From contig CBDFMU010000009.1 of assembly GCA_965249785.1 (NCBI GenBank), positions 98,011 to 162,010 on the forward strand: 64,000 bases of DNA, read 5' to 3'. Each line of letters starts with the position of its first letter. Position 1 is the first letter of the stretch. This DNA is from M3007 sp965249785 (GTDB lineage Bacteria > Bacteroidota > Bacteroidia > Chitinophagales > Saprospiraceae). Positions 1-9,288 of the stretch are shown here, piece by piece. The position numbers were made by a program, and so were the translations under genes. The notes beneath the pieces are model-generated. The model did not search any database and was not told the origin of the DNA. It worked only from the letters and a program-made list of their open reading frames with translations.

Positions 1-800
1 TTCACCGATCTAGCGGCTTGTTGGGCATTTTTCTGAATTTGGTGCACTTCTTTGGAATAAATACCCGTCGGATATTTTTCTAAAAAATCGGTACTACGGT
101 GCACGGCATCCAGGTAACGTTCTTCTTTTTTATCTACCACACTATTTTCACCCAATAGAAAACTACCTTTTGCGATCAGGTAGCGTACGCGCTCGGCATC
201 GGGACTTTCCGGGTAATCACGGAGCAGGTTGTCGAAAGAAATAACCGAGGACTGGTATTGGCGCAGATTGTAGTATAGCTGGCCTTCGGCGAAGGCTTTT
301 TCTTCCAATTTACGGCGCAGTTCATCAATCAGCCGATTGCATTCTTCTACCCGTTTGCTGGTGGGAAAGAGATTGACAAAGACCTGAAATTCTTCGATGG
401 CTTTCTGCGAATCACTTTGATCCAGCCGGAAAGTCGGCGATTGCTGGTAGTTGGAATAGGCCGACATAAACGCCGCTTCTTCCCGATAAGGCGAATTGGT
501 AAAGGTATTGGCAAAAGTCTTGAAATAGTAGGCCGCCAGGACGTACTGTTTGAGATAATAGTGCGTGTAGGCGTACTGAAAATTGGCCTTTTCGGCTTCT
601 GTTTTCCCCCGAATATTGGTCAAAACCAATTCAAAAAGAGTTTGGGCGCGCGCATATTGCTCCTTTTCGTAGTAATCAAACGCTGTTTTCAGCAGCAAAT
701 CCGCATCGCCGCTCGTGCGGAGCTTTTCATAAGAACTCTTGCAGGAAGTGGTCAGGAGGATCAGGCCGAAAACCAGCAAGGAGCCAAGCATTTTTCTCAT
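1..800 (-). CDS. bamD: Outer membrane assembly lipoprotein BamD, 3' end missing
   Basis: The reading frame is open from an ATG at 800 to the window edge, giving about 266 codons without a stop. It starts with a lipoprotein signal peptide: MRKMLG, a hydrophobic stretch (LLVFGLILL) and the lipobox TTSC. Tetratricopeptide-like helical repeats follow, such as FDYYEKEQYARAQTLFELV and YYFKTFANTFTNSPYREEA. This is the BamD/YfiO pattern; in that family the lipoprotein sits on the inner face of the outer membrane and works with BamA to insert beta-barrel proteins. The C-terminus lies outside the window. The start is supported by a TAnnTTTG promoter element only 7 bases upstream, which implies an almost leaderless mRNA. 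The gene is divergent from paaA. Confidence 0.85.
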   Translation of the reverse strand, partial: MRKMLGSLLVFGLILLTTSCKSSYEKLRTSGDADLLLKTAFDYYEKEQYARAQTLFELVLTNIRGKTEAEKANFQYAYTHYYLKQYVLAAYYFKTFANTFTNSPYREEAAFMSAYSNYQQSPTFRLDQSDSQKAIEEFQVFVNLFPTSKRVEECNRLIDELRRKLEEKAFAEGQLYYNLRQYQSSVISFDNLLRDYPESPDAERVRYLIAKGSFLLGENSVVDKKEERYLDAVHRSTDFLEKYPTGIYSKEVHQIQKNAQQAARSV

Positions 801-806
801 AGGGCG

Positions 807-814
807 CAAAGGTA
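807..814 (-). promoter_or_regulatory. Bacteroidota -7 element for bamD
   Basis: On the minus strand the sequence reads TACCTTTG, matching the TAnnTTTG consensus. Its last base is 7 bases upstream of the bamD ATG, so the transcript would have a leader of only a few bases. Confidence 0.5.
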
Positions 815-1057
815 CGTGTTTAATTATGAATTTTTACCCGCCGAAGCCTTTTTCAGGCGAAGGAGGGACAAATGAATTATTGACCCACTAACGCTGCCTA
901 GCCGGTGAATGTGGCGTTTGAAAGGTGAATGTTTTTCAAAAGTGCCCGCATTGAACCAAATGGGAAAGACCATGTTTTGAAAAGGTCAAGGTTTTTCAGC
1001 GGTTTTCTGCTTAAAAATCTGGAAATTTGCGCATCTTTTTGCCCTCACCACTTCAAT

Positions 1058-2047
1058 ATGCCAACACTAGAAAAAGCGCAGGCCACCACCCATTCGCTCG
1101 CCGATCATTTCCAAGGTAAGGTAGATGCCGACATTCGCATCGAGCCAAAGGATTGGATGCCAGATAGTTATCGCAAGACGCTCATTCGGCAGATCAGCCA
1201 ACACGCGCATAGCGAGATCGTCGGTATGTTGCCCGAAGGCAACTGGATTACCCGCGCGCCATCGCTGCGCCGGAAGCAAATTTTGCTGGCAAAAGTACAG
1301 GACGAAGGTGGACACGGCTTATATTTATATGCTGCCGCCGAAACCCTGGGCATCTCCCGCGACGAAATGATCCAGGAATTGCACAGCAGCAAGGCCAAAT
1401 ATTCCTCTATTTTCAACTACCCTACCCTCTCCTGGGCCGACATGGGTTCTATTGGCTGGCTGGTAGATGGCGCGGCTATTTTGAATCAAATTCCCATTTG
1501 CCGTTGTTCTTACGGCCCTTATGCCCGGGCGATGGTGCGGATTTGCAAGGAAGAAAGTTTCCACCAGCGGCAGGGTTTTGAAATCCTGCTCACGCTCTCC
1601 AAAGGCTCGCCCGAACAGCGCGAAATGCTGCAAGAATCTATCAATCGCTGGTACTGGCCAGCGGTGATGATGTTTGGTCCTTCCGACGATGCCTCGCCGA
1701 ACAGTGAGCAAAGTATGCGCTGGAAAATCAAACGTTTCAGCAATGACGAACTTCGCCAACGTTTCGTGGACATGATCGCCGAACAGGTAAAAATTCTGGG
1801 CATGACGCTCCCCGACCCCGACCTGCGCTGGAACGAAGAACGCGGCCACTATGATTTTGGAGAAATCAATTGGGAAGAATTCTGGAACGTGGTGCAAGGC
1901 AATGGTCCCTGCAACCGCGAACGCCTGCGGACTCGCGTACAAGCGTATGAAGACGGAGCCTGGGTGCGGGAAGCGGCGACGGCTTATGCGGATAAGAAGG
2001 AAAAGCGGAAGTTGGAAATGGTGGAAGTGGTGGCAAAGGTGGCGTGA
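1058..2047 (+). CDS. paaA: 1,2-phenylacetyl-CoA epoxidase subunit PaaA
   Basis: This encodes 329 residues, close to the ~310 of the E. coli protein. PaaA is the catalytic diiron subunit of the PaaABCE epoxidase, which converts phenylacetyl-CoA to its ring-1,2-epoxide. Ferritin-like carboxylate-bridged diiron helices are visible: KVQDEGGHGLYLYAAAETLG (E and H ligands) and CKEESFHQRQGFE (the second EExxH pair). The open frame extends 43 codons upstream to 929, but those codons look non-coding and homology starts with MPTLEKAQA at 1058. No paaB, paaC, paaD or paaE follows: the next genes are a minus-strand DUF5615/DUF433 pair and then an ABC transporter. The subunit is therefore orphaned here. 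It is either supplied with partners from elsewhere or used differently. Confidence 0.9.
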   Translation: MPTLEKAQATTHSLADHFQGKVDADIRIEPKDWMPDSYRKTLIRQISQHAHSEIVGMLPEGNWITRAPSLRRKQILLAKVQDEGGHGLYLYAAAETLGISRDEMIQELHSSKAKYSSIFNYPTLSWADMGSIGWLVDGAAILNQIPICRCSYGPYARAMVRICKEESFHQRQGFEILLTLSKGSPEQREMLQESINRWYWPAVMMFGPSDDASPNSEQSMRWKIKRFSNDELRQRFVDMIAEQVKILGMTLPDPDLRWNEERGHYDFGEINWEEFWNVVQGNGPCNRERLRTRVQAYEDGAWVREAATAYADKKEKRKLEMVEVVAKVA

Positions 2048-2112
2048 AATGGTTTAGACATTTGGCCGATAGACACGAATAAGTTTATTGTCTAAATTAT
2101 CATTTTCTATCT

Positions 2113-2406
2113 CTATTGCTCCGTTATACGTTGTGTCAGTGCATTGCTGTCAGCATTATAAGTACATGCTATAATGCCTGCATGAACAGGATTGGCCTTG
2201 TGCAAATGAAAATAATCCCTACGGTCGAAGGTCACCACTGCTCGGTTATTTTCGGCAGCAAATGCCAACACTTCATGGTCTGGAATACGTTGATTGGCTT
2301 TGCCAGCATCACGCGCGGTTAACGTATTATGCCCTAAATTATGGAGTGCCTCCATGGCATGTATATCAAAATTTTCATCTCCATATAGTCGAGCCATATA
2401 TCTCAA
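2113..2406 (-). CDS. DUF5615 PIN-like toxin of a toxin-antitoxin pair
   Basis: This encodes 97 residues. The N-terminus reads MARLYGDENFD after three extra residues, followed by ANQRIPDHEVLAFAAENNRAVVTFDRRDYFHLHK. This is the compact PIN-like DUF5615 fold, with acidic residues in DEN, DHE and DRRD as the likely metal-binding site. Such proteins usually pair with DUF433 antitoxins. The start at 2406 overlaps the stop of the upstream DUF433 gene by 4 bases (ATGA type), indicating translational coupling. An alternative start is the ATG at 2397, which removes MRY. An RNase role is inferred from the PIN-like fold and has not been shown for this protein. Confidence 0.8.
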   Translation of the reverse strand: MRYMARLYGDENFDIHAMEALHNLGHNTLTARDAGKANQRIPDHEVLAFAAENNRAVVTFDRRDYFHLHKANPVHAGIIACTYNADSNALTQRITEQ

Positions 2407-2732
2407 ATATTTTCATTCTCAGCAATTTCGGTGTCTATTTCTGCTTTATTCGAGCGATAATATGCCCAAGCATTTATCAAATCTTCTGCTCGTAACGAAG
2501 GAAAAGAACTGAGTAAATGTGCTTCACTGGCCCCGGTGTTTCTGGCTTCCACCAATAGCCAAACAGGGATACGAGTACGAACAATGCAGGCACTGCCCCC
2601 ACATACCCCTGCCGTCTTCTCAATGCCGGGCGTATAATGGCCAAGGTCTGTTTCCACCCAACGCGCTATTTGAGCCTTCTCCCCGGCTGACATCATAGGT
2701 AACAACTGTTCGACCTGTTGTAAAGCAGTCAT
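2403..2732 (-). CDS. DUF433 domain antitoxin
   Basis: This encodes 109 residues. The DUF433 core is recognisable: TPGIEKTAGVCGGSACIVRT, IPVWLLVEAR, GASEAHLLSSFPSLRAEDLINAWAYYRSN. DUF433 is a winged-helix-like DNA-binding fold and commonly acts as the antitoxin partner of DUF5615. The gene is first in a two-gene operon with the overlapping DUF5615 gene and has a TATCTTTG promoter element just upstream. A near-identical paralogue without a toxin lies at 26669-26998. An N-terminal helix (TALQQVEQLLPMMSAGEKAQIARWV) precedes the DUF433 core. Confidence 0.85.
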   Translation of the reverse strand: MTALQQVEQLLPMMSAGEKAQIARWVETDLGHYTPGIEKTAGVCGGSACIVRTRIPVWLLVEARNTGASEAHLLSSFPSLRAEDLINAWAYYRSNKAEIDTEIAENENI

Positions 2733-2748
2733 GTTTTGTAATTTTTGA

Positions 2749-2756
2749 CAAAGATA
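2749..2756 (-). promoter_or_regulatory. -7 promoter element for the DUF433/DUF5615 operon
   Basis: On the minus strand this reads TATCTTTG (TAnnTTTG), 17 bases upstream of the DUF433 ATG. The same octamer in the same setting precedes the paralogous DUF433 gene at 27015-27022. Confidence 0.5.
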
Positions 2757-3015
2757 AATGACTTTTCTATGTTTGCTTAGGCAAATGGCACAAGTAGTTT
2801 CCCTACTGTCTAGCCGCCAACTTTCCGAAATAAAAAACTTTTGAAAGGTTTAAATCTCCCATTCAGTCCCTCATCACTCGCGAAATGAAATTCTCTTTTC
2901 CAATCGTCCGTCCCAGAAAACACCCCTTTCCTCGAATTATGTAACGTCCTGGTAACAACACGTGTCATATTCGCCACTGCAAAACACACGCCTACACCTG
3001 TTACACAATTCTCCT

Positions 3016-3882
3016 ATGCAACTCACGATTCGCAACCTCTCCAAAACCTATCCCAACGGCGTTAAAGCCCTGCAAGATGTTTCGCTGGATATTCCGACTG
3101 GCATGTACGGCCTGCTCGGTCCCAACGGCGCGGGCAAAAGTACCCTCATGCGCACCCTCGCGACCTTGCAGGAAGCCGACGGGGGAACTGTTACGCTGGG
3201 AGATATCGATGTGCTGAAAGATAAAGATGCCGTGCGCCGTACGCTTGGGTATTTGCCGCAGGAGTTTGGCATTTATCCACGCATTTCGGCGGTAAGTATG
3301 CTCGACCACCTCGCTACGCTGAAAGGTATTCCCGGCAACCACCGCAAAGAAGTCGTCAATGCGCTGCTACAACGCGTTAATCTCTGGGAACATCGCAAAA
3401 AATCAGTATCGTCTTATTCCGGCGGGATGCGCCAGCGTTTCGGCATCGCGCAAGCCCTCATCGGCGATCCGAAACTCATCATAGTGGATGAACCGACCGC
3501 TGGCCTCGACCCCGGCGAGCGCAACCGTTTCTATAATTTGCTCTCCGAAATCGGTGAAAATGTGATTGTTATCCTCTCCACCCACATCGTGGAAGACGTA
3601 AAAGAACTTTGTTCCAACATGGCCATTATTAATGGTGGGCAAGTACTCTACGCCGGTTCCCCGGAAGCCGCGCTGACGCAACTGGAAGGTAAAATCTGGG
3701 AGAAAGCCATTGCCAAAGCCGAAATAGACGATTACCAAAGTCGTTTCCGCGTCATCAGCAGCAAGTTGGTGGCGGGCAAACCGATCATCCATGTCCTTAG
3801 CGACGGTGATCCAGGAGAAGGTTTTCGTGGGACAGCCGCTGGATTAGAAGATGTGTTTTTCTCAAAAATTATCGCGGCGTAA
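3016..3882 (+). CDS. ABC transporter ATP-binding protein
   Basis: This encodes 288 residues from the ATG at 3016; the open frame continues upstream to 2962, but the domain starts at MQLTIRNLSKTY. Walker A (GPNGAGKST), the Q-loop (YLPQEFG), the signature SYSGGMRQRFGIAQAL, Walker B (LIIVDEP) and the switch histidine (STHIVEDV) are all present. It belongs to the CcmA/drug-export group of ABC ATPases. It lies 111 bases upstream of a permease/peptidase gene in the same direction, and in this family the ATPase serves that permease. The substrate cannot be told from the sequence. Confidence 0.92.
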   Translation: MQLTIRNLSKTYPNGVKALQDVSLDIPTGMYGLLGPNGAGKSTLMRTLATLQEADGGTVTLGDIDVLKDKDAVRRTLGYLPQEFGIYPRISAVSMLDHLATLKGIPGNHRKEVVNALLQRVNLWEHRKKSVSSYSGGMRQRFGIAQALIGDPKLIIVDEPTAGLDPGERNRFYNLLSEIGENVIVILSTHIVEDVKELCSNMAIINGGQVLYAGSPEAALTQLEGKIWEKAIAKAEIDDYQSRFRVISSKLVAGKPIIHVLSDGDPGEGFRGTAAGLEDVFFSKIIAA

Positions 3883-3993
3883 GTATAAGTTTATTCGAGG
3901 ATTTGAAGATGCGAGGATTTGACTAAGTACCTGATTATCATGTACTTTGATCGAATACTCAAATACTCGCATCCTCATACGATCAAACCAACT

Positions 3994-5499
3994 ATGTTTT
4001 CCACCTTCTTTTCCTTTGAAATAAAGACCTGGCTCCGTGCGCCGATGCCCTGGATTTTCATGTTCGTTTTCGGCATGATCGCGTTCAGTGGGACGGTTTC
4101 GGACGACGTGCAGATCGGCGGCAGTTATGGTAATGTGTTGAAAAACGCGCCCTATGTAGCTCAGAATTTCTACGGTGTATTTTCCATTTTGGGCCTGTTG
4201 CTGGTGACGGCGTTTCTTAATTCTGCCGCTTTGCGTGACTTTGAAAACAACACGGCACAAATCGTTTTTTCCTCCCCCATTCAAAAGGCGGGTTACTATT
4301 TCGGTCACTTTTTCGGGGCGTTGCTGATCGCCATGATTCCGATGTTTGGCGTGTCGTTGGGGATGTGGTTGGGGGTAGCCATGAATTCCGTGTTCGAGTG
4401 GTTGCCGCCGGAGCGTTTTGGGCCGTTTGAGATCATGGGACACATCAATGCCTATCTGACGTTCGTCATCCCCAACATGATATTTTCGGGCGGTATCCTG
4501 TACACCGTGGCTATTCTGACGCGTAGCACGACCCAGGCTTTCATTGCCGGAGTGATTTTGCTAGTCGGGTATATTGTCGCTGGAAGTTTGATGAAAGACA
4601 TTCATAATGAAGGACTTGCGACGATGCTCGACCCGCTCGGTATTCGCAGTTTTTCTATATTGACCAAATACTGGACGGTGGACGACAAAAACCATCTCTC
4701 GCTTGGCCTGAGCAATTCCACGATGCTGGCCAACCGCCTTTTGTGGATGTCCGTGGGTTTGGCGGTGCTGGTGGCGGGTTATTTTCGGTTTAATTTTTCG
4801 GAAAAAAACAAAGCCAGAAAACGCGCCAAAACCGTTGACGAGAAAGTGGAAATAATTGGTGTGCAACAACTTGGTGCATTGCCGAAAGTAGCCCTTGCCA
4901 GTGGTGCAAGTATGGTGTGGGCGCAACTCCGCAGTCAATTCCGCACCGATTTTCTAGGCGTGGTAAAAAGCCTGCCGTTCATCATTTTGGCCATCGTGGG
5001 ACTGCTAAACACGCTGCCCAGTTTCTTTACCGCTACGCAGAATTATGGCAGCCATAATCTGCCCGTCACCTACGCCATCGTGGATTTGATTCGCGGGTCG
5101 TTTTTTCTATTCGTCTATTCTATCATGGCCTATTTTACGGGCGCGTTGATCTGGAAGGAGCGCAACGCCAAAGTGAACGAAATATACGACGCGCTGCCCA
5201 CCCAAAACTGGACGGGTTATGTGGCCAAATTCGCTACCATTATCGCCGTTATTTTCATTCTGGAAAGCATCGCGATTGGTGCGGGCGTGTTTGCGCAAAC
5301 CATGAATGGCTATTATAATTATGAACTTGGCGTGTATATTCGGGAGTTGTTAGTCCTTGATTTACTGGGCTTTGCGTTTTTGACGGTGCTGTTTATGTTA
5401 ATCCACACCCTTTCGCCGAATATGTACCTCGGCTTTTTTCGTGAGCGTCGTGTTGGTGGGCATCAACAGTTTCATTTGGAGCCCGCTGGACATCAATAG
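3994..5499 (+). CDS. ABC permease domain, first part of an ABC permease/M1 peptidase fusion (frameshifted)
   Basis: The ATG at 3994 (MFSTFFSFEIKTWLRAPMPW) is preferred over the open-frame start at 3919, whose first 25 codons fall in a repeat-like leader. The protein has several hydrophobic segments typical of an ABC-2 type permease, such as LGLLLVTAFLNSAALRDFENN and the repeats around FIAGVILLVGYIVAG and LPFIILAIVGLL. The real reading frame leaves this frame in the T6 run 5434-5439. After removal of one T it continues as GFFVSVVLVGINSFIW in the frame starting at 5441. The last ~20 residues of this frame (RERRVGGHQ...) are therefore spurious. The intact gene would span 3994-7594, about 1200 residues, matching Bacteroidota fusions of permease and M1 aminopeptidase. 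It acts with the ATPase just upstream. Confidence 0.85.
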   Translation: MFSTFFSFEIKTWLRAPMPWIFMFVFGMIAFSGTVSDDVQIGGSYGNVLKNAPYVAQNFYGVFSILGLLLVTAFLNSAALRDFENNTAQIVFSSPIQKAGYYFGHFFGALLIAMIPMFGVSLGMWLGVAMNSVFEWLPPERFGPFEIMGHINAYLTFVIPNMIFSGGILYTVAILTRSTTQAFIAGVILLVGYIVAGSLMKDIHNEGLATMLDPLGIRSFSILTKYWTVDDKNHLSLGLSNSTMLANRLLWMSVGLAVLVAGYFRFNFSEKNKARKRAKTVDEKVEIIGVQQLGALPKVALASGASMVWAQLRSQFRTDFLGVVKSLPFIILAIVGLLNTLPSFFTATQNYGSHNLPVTYAIVDLIRGSFFLFVYSIMAYFTGALIWKERNAKVNEIYDALPTQNWTGYVAKFATIIAVIFILESIAIGAGVFAQTMNGYYNYELGVYIRELLVLDLLGFAFLTVLFMLIHTLSPNMYLGFFRERRVGGHQQFHLEPAGHQ

Positions 5500-7594
5500 T
5501 AACATGGTCAAATTCGGCGGCATTCCGCGCTACATCTACTCCGATTTTTACCATTATGCGCCTTATCTTTCGGGACTGACCTGGTTCAATATTTACTGGG
5601 TGTTGTTCTGCGGTTTGCTGGCGGTGGCGACCATTTGTTTTTGGGTGCGTGGCAAAGAATCGGGCTGGCGCAAACGCCTTTCGCTGGGCAAACAGGAGTG
5701 GAAAAACTATCGCGTTGTCGGAAGCGGATTATTGGCAGTATGGCTGGTGACGGCGGGTTTTGTATTTTATAATACTAAAATATTGAACCCAAAGCCCTCG
5801 GTCGATGAGCAGGATAAACTCACGGCGCGCTACGAAAAGGACTATAAACGCTACGAAAACGCCCCGCAACCGCGCATTTACGACGTGAAATACGAGCTCC
5901 GGATTTTCCCGGAAACCCGCACCGTGGAAGCCGACGGTCAATATTGGGTGCGCAATAAACACGATCACCCGATTGATACTTTGTTGGTGAGTACGCCAGC
6001 ACGGTACTTGAAATTTTCCTTACAAAACGACCGTCTCGCGCTGCTGTTGAATGATTCGACGGTGAATTTCAGGCTGTATCGTATTCAGCCCGCGTTGGCT
6101 CCCGGCGATTCTATGTTGTTGAAATTCAACACGGTATATCATCCGAACGGTTTTGAAAATGAACTTACGGCAGCACAAATCGTGCAAAACGGTACCTTTT
6201 TTAATAATGTCGAAATCTCACCCAACTTTGGCTACCAGCCTGGCAATGAAATAGAAGACAAAAATAAACGCCGGGAATTGGGCTTGCCGGAAAAATCGAG
6301 ACGGCCGGCCCTGAATCCCGCCGATACGCTGCATCGCATGAATAGTTACCTGACCAACGATGCCGATTGGGTGAATGTGGAAACGACGATCAGCACCAGT
6401 GCCGATCAATTGGCTATCGCGCCCGGCTCATTGCTGCGCGAATGGACGGAGGGAAATCGCCATTTTTACCATTATAAACTCGACCATAAATCGTGGAATT
6501 TCTACTCGTTCCTGTCGGCTCGGTACGAAGTGGCGCGGGAGGAAAAAGGCGGTATTACGTATGAAGTTTATTACCATAAAGACCACGCTGTCAATGTGCC
6601 ACGCATGATGCGTTCGATGCAAAAATCCATCGAATATTACACGCAACATTTTGGGCCGTACTACCACAAGCAGTGCCGGATCATTGAATTTCCACGTGTA
6701 GCGGCGTTTGCGCAGGCATTTCCTGGCACCATGCCGTATTCTGAAAGCATCGGTTTTATTGAAAATTATCAGGCCGAAAAGGACGATATTGACATGGTGT
6801 ACTACATCGTGGCGCACGAAATGGGCCACCAATATTGGGCGCATCAGGCCAGCGGCGCGGATATGCAGGGAGCCGAAATGACCACCGAAACCCTCGCCCA
6901 ATACTCCGCGCTCATGGTGATGGAACACGAGTATGGACGCGACATTATGCGCAAGTTTTTGGAATATGAAACGGACCGCTACCTCCGGGATCGGGGCCGC
7001 GAACGGCTGAAAGAACTACCGCTCGGCAAGTGCGAAGGGCAAGGCTACATTCACTACCGTAAAGGCTCGGTCGTGATGTATTATTTGAAAGAAATGATCG
7101 GCGAGGAGCAGGTCAACCACGCCCTGCGCAATTATCTCGAACGTTTTCGCTATGCCGATGCACCGTTCCCAACTTCGGTGGATGTAGTCAATGAATTTGC
7201 GGCACAAACGCCGGATTCTCTGAAATACATCATCAAAGACCTGTTTTGGGACATTACGCTGTTCGATAATCGCACCAAAGAGGCTTCCATCAAAGACTTG
7301 GGCAACGGCAAATACGAGGTCACCATCCAAGTAGAATGCCGCAAACTCAAAGCCGATGAACTCGGTAAAGAAACCGAAGTTCCCGTAGATGACTGGATAG
7401 AAATCGGGGCGTTCGCCAAACCGGAAGGCGACAAAAAGTACGGCAAAACGCTCTATCGCCAGCGGGTAAAGATTGCGCAGCAAAACAATACGTTCACCTT
7501 TATCGTGGATGAAAAACCGGAAAAGGCGGGCATTGATCCGTTCAGTTTGTTGATTGATCGGGAGCCGAAGGATAATTTGAAGAAGGTGGAGTAG
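5441..7594 (+). CDS. M1-family aminopeptidase domain, second part of the ABC permease fusion
   Basis: This encodes 717 residues in the frame that follows the T6 indel. It begins with the remaining permease segments (YWVLFCGLLAVATICFWV; VGSGLLAVWLVTAGFVFYN). A gluzincin peptidase domain follows: HEMGHQYWAHQ provides the zinc HExxH, with TETLAQYSAL 18 residues on supplying the third ligand Glu. The aminopeptidase GxMEN-like loop is replaced by PGTMPYSESIGF, as in permease-linked M1 members. The GTG at 5441 is only where the frame opens and is not a natural start. A C-terminal beta-rich region (NGKYEVTIQVECRKLKADELG) ends the protein. The peptidase part presumably faces the periplasm. Confidence 0.85.
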   Translation: MSVVLVGINSFIWSPLDINSNMVKFGGIPRYIYSDFYHYAPYLSGLTWFNIYWVLFCGLLAVATICFWVRGKESGWRKRLSLGKQEWKNYRVVGSGLLAVWLVTAGFVFYNTKILNPKPSVDEQDKLTARYEKDYKRYENAPQPRIYDVKYELRIFPETRTVEADGQYWVRNKHDHPIDTLLVSTPARYLKFSLQNDRLALLLNDSTVNFRLYRIQPALAPGDSMLLKFNTVYHPNGFENELTAAQIVQNGTFFNNVEISPNFGYQPGNEIEDKNKRRELGLPEKSRRPALNPADTLHRMNSYLTNDADWVNVETTISTSADQLAIAPGSLLREWTEGNRHFYHYKLDHKSWNFYSFLSARYEVAREEKGGITYEVYYHKDHAVNVPRMMRSMQKSIEYYTQHFGPYYHKQCRIIEFPRVAAFAQAFPGTMPYSESIGFIENYQAEKDDIDMVYYIVAHEMGHQYWAHQASGADMQGAEMTTETLAQYSALMVMEHEYGRDIMRKFLEYETDRYLRDRGRERLKELPLGKCEGQGYIHYRKGSVVMYYLKEMIGEEQVNHALRNYLERFRYADAPFPTSVDVVNEFAAQTPDSLKYIIKDLFWDITLFDNRTKEASIKDLGNGKYEVTIQVECRKLKADELGKETEVPVDDWIEIGAFAKPEGDKKYGKTLYRQRVKIAQQNNTFTFIVDEKPEKAGIDPFSLLIDREPKDNLKKVE

Positions 7595-7660
7595 GGCCGA
7601 CCCTTGCGGTTGCCCTTATCACATCAAACGGTTGAGGGCGACCGCAAGGATTGCCCCTAC
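7591..7660. repeat. Imperfect inverted repeat between the convergent M1 gene and a T9SS pseudogene
   Basis: Arms at 7591-7616 and 7635-7660 pair over about 26 bases with few mismatches (GTAGGG...CCTTGCGGT against ACCGCAAGG...CCCTAC). The stop codon of the peptidase lies inside the left arm and the stop of the T9SS remnant inside the right. It could form a bidirectional terminator hairpin. It also looks like a mobile palindromic repeat type common in intergenic DNA. Confidence 0.55.
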
Positions 7661-9216
7661 CGCGTCACCACAAACCGTTGCCGAACAATCTCCCGCCCGT
7701 CATACAGCACCACTTGATAAAAACCTGGTGACCAATTATTTACCTCTATCTGACAAGCCTGGCTTCCCTTGCGCGGCGACTTGTGACCATACTTGTCGGC
7801 CCGCCGCATCAAATATCTGCAACTGCCCGGTCTGCTCACTTAAGTAGCCGATCTGTACAAAATCCTGCGCCGGGTTGGGAGCCACCGAAAGAATACTACC
7901 GGGCTTAGGTGGATTGTGTACCGCTACCGACACCAGCGTATCGCAGAGGACTGCCCTGCTGGTCGTACAAACGGAAAGTTAGGAAAATTCGGCACCCACA
8001 AGACCGATTTTCGACGGCAGCTCCACGCCGTGTTGCACCAGGTTGCACGCCAGGCCGGGTGCGTCCGGGTTATTGATCACCGTGAGCCGGTATATCCCAT
8101 TGGTGTTGGTGATGTAAATTTTACCGTCCGGGGCCAATTGCATGGCATTGAAGGTGGTGGAGCCAGCGGATCCGTCGTCGAAGTCGTACTCGGCCACCAG
8201 CACCCGGCTGGCCTGCGGGTCGCTGGCTTTCCAGATCGAACTGATAAATTTTGACAGCCCGTGCTGTAATATAAGCAAACCGACCACTGGCGGAAAGAGC
8301 CAGACCACAAGTGATATTTTGGCTCGTACTGGCGGGACAGTCAATTGCAGTGGCTTGGAAAACTCACCACTGCAGCGGTCGAAGTCGAACACTTGGAGGT
8401 CGTTGCGGCTGTTGGCGCGGGCATAGCGTTGGCCGTCAGAGTGAGAACACCGCCTGCTCCCACCAGAAACTATCCAGCTCGCCCTCCCCAGTCCAGTGGA
8501 AGGTTTGGCGCAAGGTAAGGAATCCTTGTACTCCCTGCGGGCGTGAGTAGGCACAGGAAAGACCTGATTGGAATTGAACTGCGGACAAACCACCCACCAG
8601 TCACGTCCGTTGCCGTGGCGCACGGCAGCCAGCATATCGCAGAGGGTGTCTTTAGCGATCAGTAGGGTGTTTTTCTGGGTGATGGCTCCCTGGCCATTGG
8701 CCGCTGCCGCGTCCACCACGCTGTATAGCAGGCTCTCAACGTGGTAGAAAGACCCAGGCGCGGATACTACGGCGGTAAAGTCGTAGCGCAGATGGAATAG
8801 CACGTACTCATCGGGGGCGCCGGCATGGGCAAGAAGAAGGAGCTGCGGGTGTTGTAGCCACCACCAGAAGGGGAGTTGGCACAATACGCCTCGGCTAAAC
8901 ATAGCCAGGCATAATTCAGGCCGTTACCGCTTTGAATTATTAGGTCTTGCTTATTGATGATACTACAATTGTTGGTAGTATAGTTGTAGTATACCTGCAG
9001 CAGTTACAAATATCGGTAAAAGCTTGGGCTCTGCCTCCAGGACCCATGGGTCGGTAGGAAATAGAGACGGGGTCAGTATGAAAATCAAATAGGGTTCCGC
9101 CTTCTATATCGGCTGGATTATTAGGGCCAATCCCCCCATAATCCATTGATAGTCATAAAGTTGGGCGGAAAGAAAGGTGGGAGTAGAAATAATAAGAGAA
9201 CAATATATCTGGACAT
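7657..9216 (-). pseudogene. Decayed T9SS-secreted protein gene
   Basis: Fragments in several frames make one former gene. An ATG at 9216 starts a signal peptide (MSRYIVLLLFLLPPF). After a shift comes LSAQLYDYQWIMGG, then IGPNNPADIEGGTLFDFHTD, then a long piece (7979-8902) with YVLFHLRYDFTAVVSAPGS and FNAMQLAPDGKIYITNTNGI, typical of Saprospiria secreted repeat proteins. FLTFRLYDQQGSPLCDTLV follows in other frames. It ends in a type A sorting domain split over two frames (LSVAPNPAQDFVQIGYLSEQ; IEVNNWSPGFYQVVLYDG, then FVVTR and stop). At least six frame changes in 1.5 kb, with parts missing, argue for a true pseudogene. Some breaks could be sequence errors like those seen in other genes here. 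Confidence 0.75.
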
Positions 9217-9288
9217 GGTAAATATAGGAAAAGCTGCTCACATTATGACAATTGTCATGATGTGAGCAGCGGGTGAAAACATTAAATG

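Noticed and set aside
417..875. 152-codon plus-strand open frame at the window start
   Set aside because: Antisense to bamD, whose lipobox and repeats are clear.
3895..3990. Partly inverted GAGGATTTG/CAAATACTCGCATCC sequence before the permease ATG
   Set aside because: The pairing is imperfect and short. It could be a degenerate repeat or leader structure, but is too weak to list.
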